Shown here in pieces: positions 35,356 through 48,495 of a DNA stretch of 64,000 nt. Under the pieces are notes generated by a model that was not told the origin of the DNA, made no database searches, and saw only the letters and a program-made list of their open reading frames with translations. Position 1 is the first letter of the stretch; each line of letters begins with the position of its first letter. The stretch spans positions 2,356,001 to 2,420,000 of the forward strand of contig JBLDXI010000004.1 in NCBI GenBank assembly GCA_047495785.1, read 5' to 3'. This stretch comes from Lepidodermella squamata (taxonomy: Eukaryota; Gastrotricha). The position numbers and the translations under genes were made by a program.

Positions 35356-36104
35356 CTAGAAAAACGGGGCACCAGCTGCCGGTTGCCGCAAAAATTTTCA
35401 AAATCGGATTATTTTTGGTGAAGTTATTGATGAAATAAGATCGGCCGGTTTTTATTTCCCCCACCCTCCAAACCGGGGTTGAATATCATGTTTTTTAAGA
35501 AAGATAACTGATGCCTCCCTCCCCCGGGGGAGGGAGGCAGCCGGTAATTCATAAAAATTTTTAACGGCATATAAAAAGTTTCGAGCGCCACTACCTGTTG
35601 CGCTCCTAGCGCTGCCACAGAGCGCGTGAGTTAACAATAGAGCGCCGGTGATTACGCAATAGGTGTCGTGTGCGCGCGCGACCGTCGCGCGCGCGGCGGT
35701 GGTGGCGTACGGCACCGGTGACCTAGCGCCGTTAGGTCAAGTTGTTGCGTCATCGATAAAGCGATTTTTTCGTTTTTAATTCTTTAAAAATCAGCAATTG
35801 ATGCGGAAAAAATGAAAAGTTTCTACCCGCCACTTGAAAGCCTGCCCGATTTTTCGGTATTTTTAGATTTTCTACATGTATCACAGGAATTTCCCTAGCA
35901 AGGTATTCCAAAGCGGCCATAACCCCTTCTGCATCAGCAGTCGCTGATGCGCCGTACTCTGTCGCTTATTGGGGACTTCGTCCCTGTGGGACCTTTGGTG
36001 CGCAACCATCCAGCAATATGGGACACAAGAAATTTTGGATTGATTTGTTGCTCTGGCAGCTAGGCGCTGGGCGTTATAGCTGCGCTTAGGGTAGAGGACA
36101 TCAA

Positions 36105-39100
36105 ACACCCCTTGAAATTCCCCTCCAGGCCGTCTTGGAGGGGAACTTCAGCTCGCCCCTCCCCAAACTTTAATTTTATATTAAATTAAAATTAAAATAT
36201 TACCGAGCAAGACTGTAGGCAAGGTCGTGATCATTTTATATCTCCTAATTATCTGGGTCATGACCCGTTTAACGGCGACGGCGCGCGCGCACCTTAATTA
36301 CCCTCAATAAAACCCTCACTTCAATTGACCCCTCATTACCCTATAATAAAATCCTCAGCCATTATGATTTTCGTTTCAAATTATTCTCAAACACGGGGGA
36401 TTCATACAAAACAGAACTGAAAATCATCTATCGAATGGTATAAAAATTACGTATTTAAAACAATTCCTTGTAAATTTTTACAGTTTTCAAGTACATGATT
36501 TTGCCCATCGTAAACAGCGAAAACAAATTTCTCGTAATTTTCTCGTAACCACCGCTATCCGCTACAGTTACAAAGTTGATGGAGAACGCAGATTTTCAGA
36601 TTTTTTTGAGGCAAAAGTTGTCGTGGAATTCGCCAAATTTATGATGAAACTGTTGGCGCACATATATTTTTCATTTTTGAATATAATTGTCTTCTATGGT
36701 GTCAATATTGCTGGAACAGGGAAGTCATAAATGACTGCAGTTGAAAACAAAAATTATGTTATTAACAGTGTGAAGATTTCTAATTTAAAATCTTCTATTA
36801 ATTTCAACACTCTGTGGTCATACAAAAATCGTAATAATTTTCGATTTAATAACACATCGCCGATTTTGATTTTAGCTTAGAAAGACGGATAGAGCGTCGC
36901 CGTCTGCTAATTCTTTCAATACCAAATTCGTCAATTCTGCACCCAGCATCAGCTCGCTGCCAACTGCTTGGCAGAACCGGTTCAGTGCGTACTAGATCTT
37001 ATTTTCAATTTTTACTGACTTATTTTCAAGCAATTACTGTCAAATTGTTCGTAAAATATTGTAGTGCAGTGGATAGAAAGTTTCGACGACTTCTAAGCTT
37101 GCCTCAATAGCTATCACAGTTGCCAACATTGTTTGGCCCAAAATCGAAGCGTCAACCGCCAGCTTTTCATCTCACATTTTCCCGCGAGCTTTTACGTAAC
37201 GACTTGCGGTTTTTACAGTTGGATAGCTTGTAAACTTTTGTTCAGCCAACGTGTTTTCAAGATTGTTTCAAGGAACACTTCCAGATTGTCGCGAGAAAAT
37301 TACAAAATAAATCAAAATTTCAAAATTTTCAAGTTTTAAGGTTTATCCGCGTAACCCCTTATAGACAAAAAACTGTGAGTGAATGGCGCTTGGCGATTTG
37401 AATGGCGCTAAGCTTGCCTCAATAGCTATCACAGTTGCCGAAATAGTATGACATGAAATCAAACTAGATTTCCAGGAGTCAACCGGCCAGTTTTTTATCT
37501 CAATCTCACATTTTCCCGTGAGGCTTATTGGCTCGAAACGAAGTTAGCTACCGACTTGCGGTTTTTACCGTTGGATAGCTCGTAAAATTTTGGCCGGTCA
37601 ACGTGTTTTCAATTCAGCTGGAACACTTCCAGATTGTCACGAGAAAATTACAAAAAAAATCAAAATTTCGAATTTTTCAAGTTTTAAGGTGGATCAAAGC
37701 AAGTTGAACCGCGCCTCCTATAGACAAAAAACTATGCGTGCTATGGCCATGGGCGTAGTCTCGTTCGATTCCTCGCATTTTTCTGCATAGGGTGGTTCCA
37801 ATTAATTTTGCCCACAGTTATTGCATGCTGGTCAAAAATGCCAAAAAATGAGTCCGCACACAAAGAATATGGTCATACCTAATTTTACTGCGCGATAATT
37901 AGCGCAATAAATACGAGGGCTACAACAACGAGGCTGGTCTCAAAATGACCAGCCAACCATGCTCTAAGCGTTAGAATCGTTTAAACGTCAGCGCGTATTG
38001 GCTAAGCCATTGAAATGAGAGTGCAAAGTTGGTCAACACAATTTAAAAAAATTGACTTTGAAATGGGCGTGGCGTCAGATGGGTGCGGCCTGTGAACGTA
38101 AGGCATGTGCCATCAGGTAGGGCGCCTCGAATAACCTATGTGTCATGAAAATTCGTCACTGGAATCGCAGTTAAATATGACCCGGAATTGTAAAAGCGAA
38201 ATTGTGAAGTTCACCATGTTTGTTTTTTATCTCACATTTTACCGCGTGGCTTATTGGCAAAATACGGTCAGTCGCATGCAGTTAGCACCATTGGATAGCC
38301 CGTGAAATTCTGCATTAGCAACGGTAATCAAATAACGCTAGGACATTTCAAGAACGTCGCGAGAAAATTCACAAAGACATCGAAATTTCGAAATTTTCAA
38401 GTTTTAAGGTGGATCGAAGCGAGATTTACCGCGCCTTCAATACCTTCATAACTATGAGGGCTACGACAATGGGCCTAGTGTCGTTCGATTCGTCTTGAAA
38501 TTCTACGTCGACCGGTGTAACTTTGATATGCGCACAAAACTGCTGCATGTGTACAAAATTTGACAGAAATCCCCTCTCAGTGAGCGCGTGAGTGCGGCCG
38601 GCGCGCTAAAATATGCTGAGAAACGTGATTTGCCGCGCCTGTTATTGCTCCGCAACCATGAGGGCTACGTTGACGAGCTTGGTCTCTAAAGATCCAGCGG
38701 AAAATTTGCTACATTCTACGTGCAATTAAACATGAGCGCTACCCGGGTGAGGTGTCAAAAAAATTGACGAAAGTCAAAAAAATTGAAATTTTTAATTCCA
38801 CTAAAAATCAACCGCGCGCTAAACGCTATAGTCAAAGGTAATATTGCGAATCCCGTGGCGGTTTTGGTACCAAAAAATCGGCCGTCCTGGCCTCAAAATG
38901 GCCAGCGGACTATGCTCTAAGCGTTGGCATCATAAAAGTATCAGCGCGAACCGGCTATGCCATTGAAATGAGACTGCAAAGTTAGTGGACAATTTAAAGA
39001 AATTTGACTTTGTCAAAGGCGGGTCGTCAAATGTGTGTGCCCTGTGAACATGGCGCGTCTACCATTCAATAGGGCGTCTCAAGTTACCTATACCTCATGA

Positions 39101-40463
39101 AAATTCGTCACTCAAGCTGCAGGTAAATATGACCCGGATTTGTAGAAGCGAAATTTCGAGATTTACCAATTGTGTTTTTTATCTCATATTTTACCGCTCG
39201 GCTTATTGGCAAAAAACTGTGAGAGGTATCGACATGCGGTTCTCACCGATCGAAAGCCCGTCAAATGTTGTACTAGAATTGGTTGTTATGTTTCACCGGG
39301 TCTCTTCCAAACCGTCGCGAAAAAATCACAAAAAGAACGAAATTTCGAAATTTTAAGGTGGATCGACCGCGCCTCCTATAGGCAAAAAACTATGAGGGCT
39401 ACGACGATGATCTTAGGCTTGTTCGATTCGTCTTGAAATTCTACGTCGGCCTATGCAATGTCTTTGTGCGCACAAAACTGCTACACGTGTCGAAAATTTG
39501 ACAGAAACCGACTCTCAGTGAGTGTGTGAGCGCCGCCGCGCACTAAAAATAGGTTGAAAAACGCGAATTACCGCGCCTCTTATAGCTCAGCAACCATGAG
39601 GGCTGTGATGACGAGGTTGGTCTCTAAAAATTCCGCGCAAAATTTGCTACATTCTAGGTGCATTCAAACATGAGCGCTACCAGGGTGAGGTGTCAAGAAA
39701 ATTGACGAAAGTCGAAAAAATTGAAATTTTTAATTTCACTAAAAATCAACCGAGCGCCAAACGCTCTAGTCAAAGGAAATCTTGCGAATCTTACGGCGGT
39801 TTTGGTACCAAAAAATCGGCCGTGTTTTCTAGTATCTAAAAATCCGACTTTGTCACGACAAATTCCGTACCTATGAGGGTGTCATACGCGCCCTGAAAAT
39901 TTCACACACAGTTAGTGAGGGCCACTTTTCGGAGAGCGCGCAACTTCTAAAATCAATATAAAATCAACCGTGGGTCGTATCGAAATAAAATTTTGACTGT
40001 TCGATGTAGGATGTTTTGTAGTATGTCCCTGATGCGGCCCTCCCCCCGGGGAGGGCCGCCAAACGGGTTTGTTTTTTAAATTTCAAAAAAACGCACCGCA
40101 ATGATCTGGCTCTCGCGCGTGGCGTAATAAACCTCGGTCATGAGGGTGCCGGTAACCGTGACCCAGACGGCGGCGTAATGAGCTCATGAATATTCATCAT
40201 GAATATTGAAAAATTTATGAATAAAAAATCGCCAAAAATCAGCGGATTGGCCGAACTAGCTGGAAAATCTTTGTTGAGCATTTCGGAAAACGGGCTATTT
40301 TTCGATATTTTTGGTGTATTGGTAGAGTTAAAATTCGTTCCCCTACGAGTTAGCGCAGAAAATTCTCGACATCATACGCCAGCAGTCGGCGTGACACTGC
40401 GCAGTGTATGATTGTAGAGTTGTCGCTACCGCGACAACTGGACCCTTGGGTCCGCGCAATCAT
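36105..40463. mobile_element. Foldback-type element alpha2, left end degraded
   Basis: It opens with a diverged piece of the shared left block (ccccttgaaattcccctcc at 36107), then the inverted 0.44-kb piece, then plus-strand monomers to ...gggtccgcgcaatcat at 40463. Its final 29 bases are the exact reverse complement of 29682-29710, the start of alpha1, so the two may be halves of one larger element. The DNA at 35356-36104 between them is GC-richer and includes a 28-bp perfect palindrome (35512-35539) and no recognisable gene. Confidence 0.5.
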
Positions 40464-40554
40464 CTAGGTCACATAATTAGGTCACGTGACTATGACGCAG
40501 AAGGACTAATACACAAAATATATATTTGGACGCCTCCGCTTGGGTGGTTTGCAT

Positions 40555-43500
40555 CCAGTAAAAAACCATGCTAGGACGTTAATTTGGTTCATTTAGGCAG
40601 CTTTGCGCTGAGCAAAAAGGTTTAATACGGTTCAAATCACTACCCCTTGAAATTCCCCTCCTAGCCATCTTGGAGGGGAACGTTTTTCGCCCCTCCCCAA
40701 TCTTCAATGATTGCGTGAACCGGAACGGTTTTAGCGGCGGCCGCCGCTACTTAATTATCATGTCTCGCGCACGCCGCTCTCGGCGTTATCAATGAGGAAA
40801 AATTGTATGCACTTGACCGCTTCTCCAAGTTAGTTAATAGGATATCCTCGGAAAAAAATATGAAAAATACCATCGTGTAGAGCATACCCGAAAACCTTAG
40901 GTGCAAAGATTTTTCAGAAAGATCGGCCTGACGGCTGATTTGTGGTGATTTTTTATTCATATATGCAAGTGAAGATTTCATGAATATTCATAAGCCCTGA
41001 CCTTCTTTAGCTGGGTCACCGCCGCCGGAATACTCATGACCTGGGTCACTGCTTTATTACGCGTGAGCTCGAAATTTTAATTTGAAATTTGATTTCTGAC
41101 CTCATTTGGGCACATGAAAAAATTCCTCACAAAATTTTCTATCGAACAGTCCTAACCCGGTATTTATCGGATTGATCGGTTGATAACAAAACGGTTGGCG
41201 ATTATTCAAACGTCGAAATTTCACAAAATTAGACTCTCAAAAACCAGGTATAAAATGTTAGACACGCGGGTAACACCCTTTCAGCTGCGGAATTTGTCGT
41301 GTTCAAAGTTTATTTCTAGCTACTCCGAAGGACGGCCGAATTTTTGGTACTAAAACCGCCGCGAGATTCGCTAATTTTTCTTTGACCGCAGCGTTTTGCG
41401 CACGACTGATTTTTAGTGAAAATAAAAATTTCAATTTTGCTGACTTTCGTGAAATATTTGGACACCTTACTCCGATGGCGTTCCAATTGGAACACGTAAA
41501 ATGTAGTAAATTATCCGCTGAATTTTTAGAGACTAGGCACGTCATCATAGGCTTCAAGGTTGTCGAAATATAAGAGGCGCGGCAAAACGCGTTTTTCAGC
41601 CTATTTTTAGCGTGCCGGCGGCGCGCACACAGTCACTCCGAGACGATTTCTGTCAAGTTTTAAACGCTTTTACCTGTTTTGTGCGCACAAATTGAATACA
41701 CTGTTCGATGTAGAATTTCAAGAAGAATCGAACGAGACTAGTCCCATAGTCGTAGCCATCGTAGTTTTGAAGCTATAATAGGCGCGGTTGATCCACCTTA
41801 AAATTTCGAATTGACATTCGGCTTTCACCATAAGATTGCCCATGAAATGTTGTAGTAGGAATAGTTATTATATTACGACGGGATGATTCGGTATGGTCGT
41901 GAGAAGCGTGACAAAAACATCGAAATTTCGAAATTTCCAATTTTTATGGTGGATCGAAACACGTTCTACCGCGCCTCATATACCTAGGCACAAAACTATG
42001 AGTGCTACGATGATGGGCGTAGTCTCGTTCGATTCCTCGCATTGTTCTGCACAGGATGGTTGCAATTAATCTTGCGCTCAAATATTGCATTCAGGTCAAA
42101 AATGCAAGTGAGAAAGCCTGACTGTGAGTGCGCGCACTAAAAATATGCAAAACCGCGCGGTTAATATCGTCATAAATACGGCAGCCACAAAAACCAACCT
42201 GGTCTCACAATTATTAGCTGACAATGCTCTACACGTTAGAATCATTAATATACCAGCGTAAGTTCGCTGAATGAAAAAATGAGAGTGCAAAGTTTGTCAA
42301 CAAATTGAAAAAAATTTGATTCCGAGGGTGTGGCGTCAAATGGGTGCGTCCTGTAAATGTGGGGTTTATACTTTTTATGAGGGCGCCTCCAATTACCTAT
42401 TTCTCATGAATATTCGTAAATGAATTTGCTGTTTAATAATACAGAGAATTGATGGAGCGAAATTTCAAAATTGACTGGCTTTGTTTTTTATCTCAAATTA
42501 TACCGCGTGGCCTTTTGGCAAAAAACTGTGACAGGTGTTGACATGCGGTTTTCACCCCTCGAAAGCCCGTCAAATTCTGTACTTGATATAGTTATTTTAA
42601 TACACCGGGCTATTCCTAATCGTCGTTAAACAATTCTCAAAAACGTCGAAATTTTCAAATTTTAAGGTGGATCGGCCGCGCCTACTATAGACAAAAAACT
42701 ATGATGCCTACGACCATGGGCCTAGTCTCATTCGATTCGTCTTGTAATTCTACGTCGGCGTAAGCAATGTCTATTAGCACACAACACTGCTGCATGTGCA
42801 CCGAAATTGACCGAAATTGACCCTGAGTGAGTGTGTGAGCGCCGCCGGCGCGCTAAAAATAGGCTGAAAAACGCCATTTACCGCGCCTCTTATTGCTCCG
42901 TAACCATGAGGGCTACGATGATGAGTCTGGTCTCTAAAAATTCAGTGGAAAATTTTCTACATTCTAGGTGCATTCACACACGAGCGCTGTCAGAGTGAGT
43001 GTCAAACAAATTGACGAAAGTCGACAAAATTGAAGCTTTAATTTTCACTAAAAATCAATCGCGCGCCAAACGCTCTAGTCAAAGGAAATGTTGCGAATCT
43101 CGCCGCGGTTTTGATACCAAAAAATCGGCCTTGTTTTCTAGTATCTAAAAATCCGACTTGTTCACGACAAATTCCGCACCTATATCTGGGGGTTACGCCC
43201 GCCCTGAAAATTTTACACACACACTTAGTGAGGGCCGAAGCAAAAACTATGAGGGCTACGACGATGGGCCTAGGCTCGTTCGATTCGTCTTGAAATTCTA
43301 CGTCGGCCTGTATTATTGCTATGTGCGCACAAAGCTGCTGCATGAGTTTTAAATTGGACAGAAATCAACTCACTGTGAGCATGTGTGCGCGGCCGGCGCG
43401 CTGAATATAGGCCGAAAAATGCGATTTACCGTGCCTTTCTTATTGTCTAACAACCATGAGGACAAAAATGACGCGATTGGTCTCTAAAAATTCTGCGGAA

Positions 43501-45006
43501 AATTTGCTACACTCTACATGAATTCAAATACAAGCGCTACCAGAGTGAGGTGTCAACAAAATTAACAAAAGTCGAAAAAATTTAAAATTTACCCGCGCGA
43601 TAAATAGCGCCGTGAATAAAAGGGCTACAACGACCAGCCTGGTCTCAAATTGGCCAGTCTACTATGCTCTAAGCGTTAGAATCAATAATATAACAGCGCG
43701 AATGAAGAAAATGATGAACATGAGAGTGCAAAGTTGGTCAACAAAATTAAACAAATTGACTTCGGCTTGGGCGTGGCATCAGATGGGTGTGTCTTGTGAA
43801 TGTGAGGCATGTACCATCAAGTAGGGCGCCTCGAATAACCTATGTCTCATGAAAATTCGTCACTGATGTCGCAGTAAAATATGACCCGTAAATATAAAAG
43901 CGAAATTTCGAAATTTACTTGCTTTGATTTTTATCTCACATTTTACCGCGAGGCTTATAGGCAAACAACCGTGATAGGTGTTGACATGCGGTTTTCACCG
44001 TTCGAAAGCCCGTCAAACTTTGACAGAAATAAACTAAGAGTGAGTGTGTGAGTGCCGCCGGCGCGCTAAAAATAGGTTAAAAACGCGATTTACCGCGCCT
44101 CTTATAGCTCCGCAACCATGAGGGCTACAATAACGCGGCCGGTCTCTAAAAATTCAGCGGAAAATTTGCTACACTCTACGTTCATTCAAACACGAGCGCT
44201 ACCAGGATGAGGTGTTAAAAGAATTGACGAAACTCGAAAAAAATGAAATTTAAATTTTCACTAAAAATCAATCGCGCGCTAAACGATATCGTCAAAGGAA
44301 ATCTTAAGAATCTTGCGGCGGTTTTGGTACCAAAAAATCGGCGGTCCTTCCTATTATCTGAAAATCCGACTGTGTAACGACAAATTCCGCACGTATCTGG
44401 GTGTCATACGCGCCCTGAAATGTTCACACACACTTAGTGAGGGCCACTTTTTCAAGTGCGCGCAACTTGTAAATTCAAGAGAAAATCAACCGTTTATCGC
44501 CTAGCGTCCAAATTTAGACTGTTCGATGCAGAATTTTTCGTAGAATGTCACTGATGCAGCCCTCCCCCAGGGAGGGCTGCCAAACTGGTTTTAAATTGAA
44601 ATTTTGAAGAGTCACTCAGCAACGACCCGGCTCTCGCGTGTGAGCTAATTAACCTCGGTCATGAGGGTGCCGGTAACCGTGACCCAGACGGCGGCGTAAG
44701 CAGCTCATGAATATTAATTAGCAGTTGGGTAGTTTTTTATGAATAAAAAATCGCCAAAAATTAACCGCCCGATGAAAACAGCTGGAAAGTTTTTATACAG
44801 AGGTTTAAAAAAAGATCTATCTACGACTTATTTTTCCATATTTTTATCGTGAAAATTCGTTCCCCTAGCTTCGTTTTTCGTCCAGCGCAAAACGCCTCTA
44901 CCATTGTCGCCTCGACCGGCGAAGTTGAGAGAGAGGCGCTGGACCTCCGGTTCAGGCTGCGGCTCCGCCGCTAGGGGAACCCTATCGGGTTGGTTCGCGC
45001 AATCAT
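40555..45006. mobile_element. Foldback-type element beta
   Basis: Shared 152-bp left block at 40555-40706, then a minus-oriented arm (atgattgcgtgaaccggaac at 40707 to about 41815) and a plus-oriented arm to ...gttcgcgcaatcat at 45006. The terminal few hundred bases of the two arms are diverged inverted copies, sharing tgacccag...catgaatatt...atgaataaaaa(a/t)tcgcca and ending in (g)cgcaatcat. A long-terminal-repeat protein element was considered, but no coding gene is present. RTE 3' sequence begins immediately after. Confidence 0.62.
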
Positions 45007-45423
45007 CCAGAGGTAGACCTCGAACCAGATGGATCAACGGAGTGCATAGAAGCCTTATTAAAGTAGGTCTTACTAAGGAAATTCGCCGGAAAAAGAAAAC
45101 CAATAAGGAAAATAAGGTCAAGGATAAGAAAAATAAAACCGCTAAGAAACGAGAAAATAGAAAAAATCCCGGCGAAAAGGATTTTGAGATCAAAATTATT
45201 CCCGATGTCCAACTAGCGGAATCGGTTTCTTTCGAAAAAGATGAATGGCGCATGGTTGTAAACTCGATTGAAAATTACGAATTCTATACAAAAAGCAGAA
45301 TCCTCGACTGTGGGGGTGGGTGAGGATCATTCTTCGCCTGCCTTCGCCCTCTTCAAAACCGGAAACGGTACACGACGCTCAGTCTCGAAGAGGCAAAATA
45401 AAACTATTATTATTATTATTATG
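45007..45423 (+). mobile_element. 3' end of an RTE-like retrotransposon
   Basis: It begins in frame with RGRPRTRWINGVHRSLIKVG, the conserved C-terminal motif of RTE-type polyproteins, and later DEWRMVVNSIE. Between them lies an unusual Lys-rich insertion (KKKTNKENKVKDKKNK...). A stop at 45321-45323 is followed by about 80 bp and an (ATT)n tail (45401-45421), typical of RTE 3' ends. The 5' junction abuts foldback element beta. It could be the downstream half of the copy cut at 29529. Confidence 0.72.
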
Positions 45424-46689
45424 AAATGAATTATCTGTAACCAATCGAAATAAGGCTTTGAGTTCAGAAGACATTTTTTCCTTCGACCATTTCTTTTGGT
45501 GATAACAAGGAAAAAAACGGCAACCCAAGGCGATGCACAGCTATGGCCAGGTAATTGCGCCAAAATTGCCCCATGGAAAAATCATATATGGGGGCGAATT
45601 GGTCATTTGGTTTAATTAGTCTATTTTATTATTACAACCTTTTTTTGAGACCTCCGCATAGAGCCAGTCCTCCGATTTTTTTTCGTGACTCAACAGTGTC
45701 TGCCACTGGGAAAAAATTGCGAAAAAGTGTACGCCAATCTGGAAATTTTTCGTTTTTTTCGCTAAGCTGCGAAGCTGTACATTGCTTCGAAGTTCGAAAA
45801 TTCGCGAAACTAGTAAATATGCGATTGAAAAATCACAGATGCTATTTTTCCTAAGCCTGATGTCTTCAGTGCTTTTCTAGGGGAGTAAGGAGTAAGGTCT
45901 CTTATATTGTCTTTCATAAAATCAGGGGAAAAATAGGAGTTGGATGCGAGCGAAGCGAGCCGATTTTTCGGCCATACGCCTCTGTAAATGCGAAAAATGG
46001 GCATCTCGAAGCTGCTTTTTTCTCTAAACAGGAACGAATTTTAGGTATATTTCCAACTTCCTTCCGGACAGAGATTCCAGATTCCAGATCATTGAAAATT
46101 GGGTCTAATGAGAATGGGAACTGTTGGCTTAAGAGAATGGAAAATAAAAGGAAAATGGATATCAGCGAGCGAAGCGAGCAAAATTTTCGATAGAAAAGCT
46201 CGAAAATTGCGAATTTGTAACTCGAGAAATCCTCAATCCTGGCTGGCTTCTTAAGGTCTTGAAAGTGTACGCCGATTAACTATACCCCTACCCATTTTCT
46301 CAACGGTTTTAATAAGGAATATTTTTTTGTGTCTGCCACTGAGCGTGGTCCAGTGGGCAAAAATCGGAACACTGCATAGAGCCAGCCTTATGTCTATGTT
46401 TGGAATGTAGTCCACCTACTATTGATCGGAGCCAACGATATTCTATAGTGTTTAATCAGTTTTCTTGGGCTACCGATATGTTCCATGATTCGCTCGCGTA
46501 AATGATGGTAGGTGGTAGGTATTAAGCTACCCAATCCGCCCCAAGCCCCAAAACACCTGCCCAATTTCCCCCATACCTGGGGCGAATTGGGATACATGAA
46601 TTTTTGCAATCAGGACCCTTGGAAACCTGTAAATATGCATTTTTTCACTGCCTAACTTGCAACTTCAAACGATTAAAGGTAATTTCGTA
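45424..46689. other. Unassigned DNA between repeat blocks
   Basis: No gene recognised. Direct repeats tgtctgccactg (45697 and 46330), gcatagagccag (45657 and 46376) and aagtgtacgcc (45727 and 46263) bracket it, suggesting a duplicated small element. It contains two gcgagcgaagcgagc boxes (about 45946 and 46165). Confidence 0.35.
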
Positions 46690-46893
46690 CCCGTATTTTC
46701 GTAACACAGTCATTTCGTAACAAAGTAGTGATTTTTCATAACAATTTCAGTGACTAGCCGCTTTTACACTACACCATTCGAATGGTAAACGATGGTAAAT
46801 GATGGTAATTACTCGATTGTTATATAACAGTGATTAGCTTGCTTTTATTTGATTTTAACGTTTTTTATCGCTGCTATGAGAGAACTAAAAAGA
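46690..46893. repeat. Left inverted arm flanking element gamma
   Basis: This 0.2-kb stretch (gtaaaaacga-type start through aaatgatggtaattactcg to gagagaactaaaaagaat) recurs as a diverged reverse complement at about 53932-54150, so an outer element of about 7.4 kb encloses foldback element gamma. Confidence 0.6.
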
Positions 46894-48300
46894 ATCCAGT
46901 AAAAAACCATGCTAGGACGTTAATTTGGTTCATTTGGCAGCTTTGCGCTGAGCAAAAAAGTTTAATACGGTTCAAATCACTACCCCTTGAAATTCCCCTC
47001 CTAGCCATCTTGGAGGGGAACATTTTTCGCCCCTCCCCAATCTTCAATGATTGCGTGAACCGGAACGGTTTTAACGGCGGCTAATTATCATGTCTCGCGC
47101 ACGCCGCTCTCGGCGTTATCAATGAGGAAAAATGGTATGCACTTGACCGCTTCTCCAAGTTAGTTAATAGGATATCCTCGGAAAAAATATGAAAAATACC
47201 ATCGTGTAGAGCATACCCGAAAACCTTAAGTGCAAAGATTTTTCAGAAAGATCGGCCTGACGGCTAATTTGTGGCGATTTTTTATTCATGTATGCAAGTG
47301 AATATTTCATGAATATTCATAAGCCCTGACCTTCTTTAGCTGGGTCACCGCCGCCGGCATACTCATGACCTGGGTCACGGCTTTATTACGCGTGAGCTCG
47401 AAATTTTAATTTGAAATTTGATTAATTTAATTTAATTTCTGACCTCATTTGGGCACATGAAAAAATTCCTCACAAAATGTTCTATCGAACAGTCCAAACC
47501 CGGTATTTATCGGAGTGATCGGTTGATAACAAAACGGTTGACGATTATTCAAACGTCGAAATTTCACAAAATTAGACTCTCAAAAACCAGGTATAAAATG
47601 TTAGACACGCGGGTAACACCCTTTCAGCTGCGGAATTTGTAGTGTACAAAGTTGATTTCTTGCTACTCCGAAGGACGGCCGATTTTTGGTATTAAAACCG
47701 CCGCGAGATTCGCTAGTTTTCTTTTGACCGCAGAGTTTTGCGCACGATTGATTTTTAGTGAAAATAAAAATTTTCTAGTCCCATTGTCGTAGCCATCGTA
47801 GTTTTGAAGCTATAATAGGCGCGGTGGATCCACCTTAAAATTTCGAAATTTCGAGGTTTTTTTTACTTTTTTTACGACGATTTGGAAGAATTTCGGCTTT
47901 ATATAATACGCGTGTCTAGTGCAAAATTTGTCGGGCTTTCGAATGGTGAAAACCGCATGTCAATAACTTTTACAGCGTTCCCAGCCAGTGATCCGCGCGG
48001 TATAAACTGAGATAAAAAGCATCCAAATTATCTTTTGAAATTTCAAATAATTGATTCTGGAAGATTATTAGCTGCGACAGCAGTGACAAACATAAATGAG
48101 GAGTAGGTAACATCCTCTTTAATTTTTTAAGGTCACGCGCAAAACTTGGGATGGGCATTTTTTAAGGGTGCGTACTCTCACTATTAGCATTGTCACTTCG
48201 AATTTCGACCAATATGCCATCCTTGTGCACGAGATCGATGGCTCCAATCCTATACAGAAAAATCCTATACAGAACGACTAAGCACGACCTGCTAGCTATC

Positions 48301-48495
48301 ATATCGTTAGCGTCGTTGAATAACTCGGATTTTGGCTTGTTTACATCCATTTCGATTTGATAGGTGACAAGTAAAAAAGGCACCTTTTGTTTTGTCCTCT
48401 TTAAAGATAAAAAAGCCGCACTTTACTTGTCACCCGTGACCTTGAAACGGATGTAAACAAGCCTAAATCCGAGTTATTCAACGACGCTAACGATA
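48301..48495. mobile_element. 195-bp hairpin (foldback MITE)
   Basis: Two arms of about 74 bases (atatcgttagcgtcgttgaa... and its reverse complement) match with only a few differences around a loop of about 45 bases. No coding capacity. Confidence 0.75.

Noticed and set aside
35330-40475. Helitron 3' end (hairpin, about 10-15 bases, then CTAG) at 35356 and 40464
   Set aside because: The other right ends of the same family are followed by ccag (45007) and taaa (53082), so CTAG is not part of the element; the inverted arms also argue against a Helitron.
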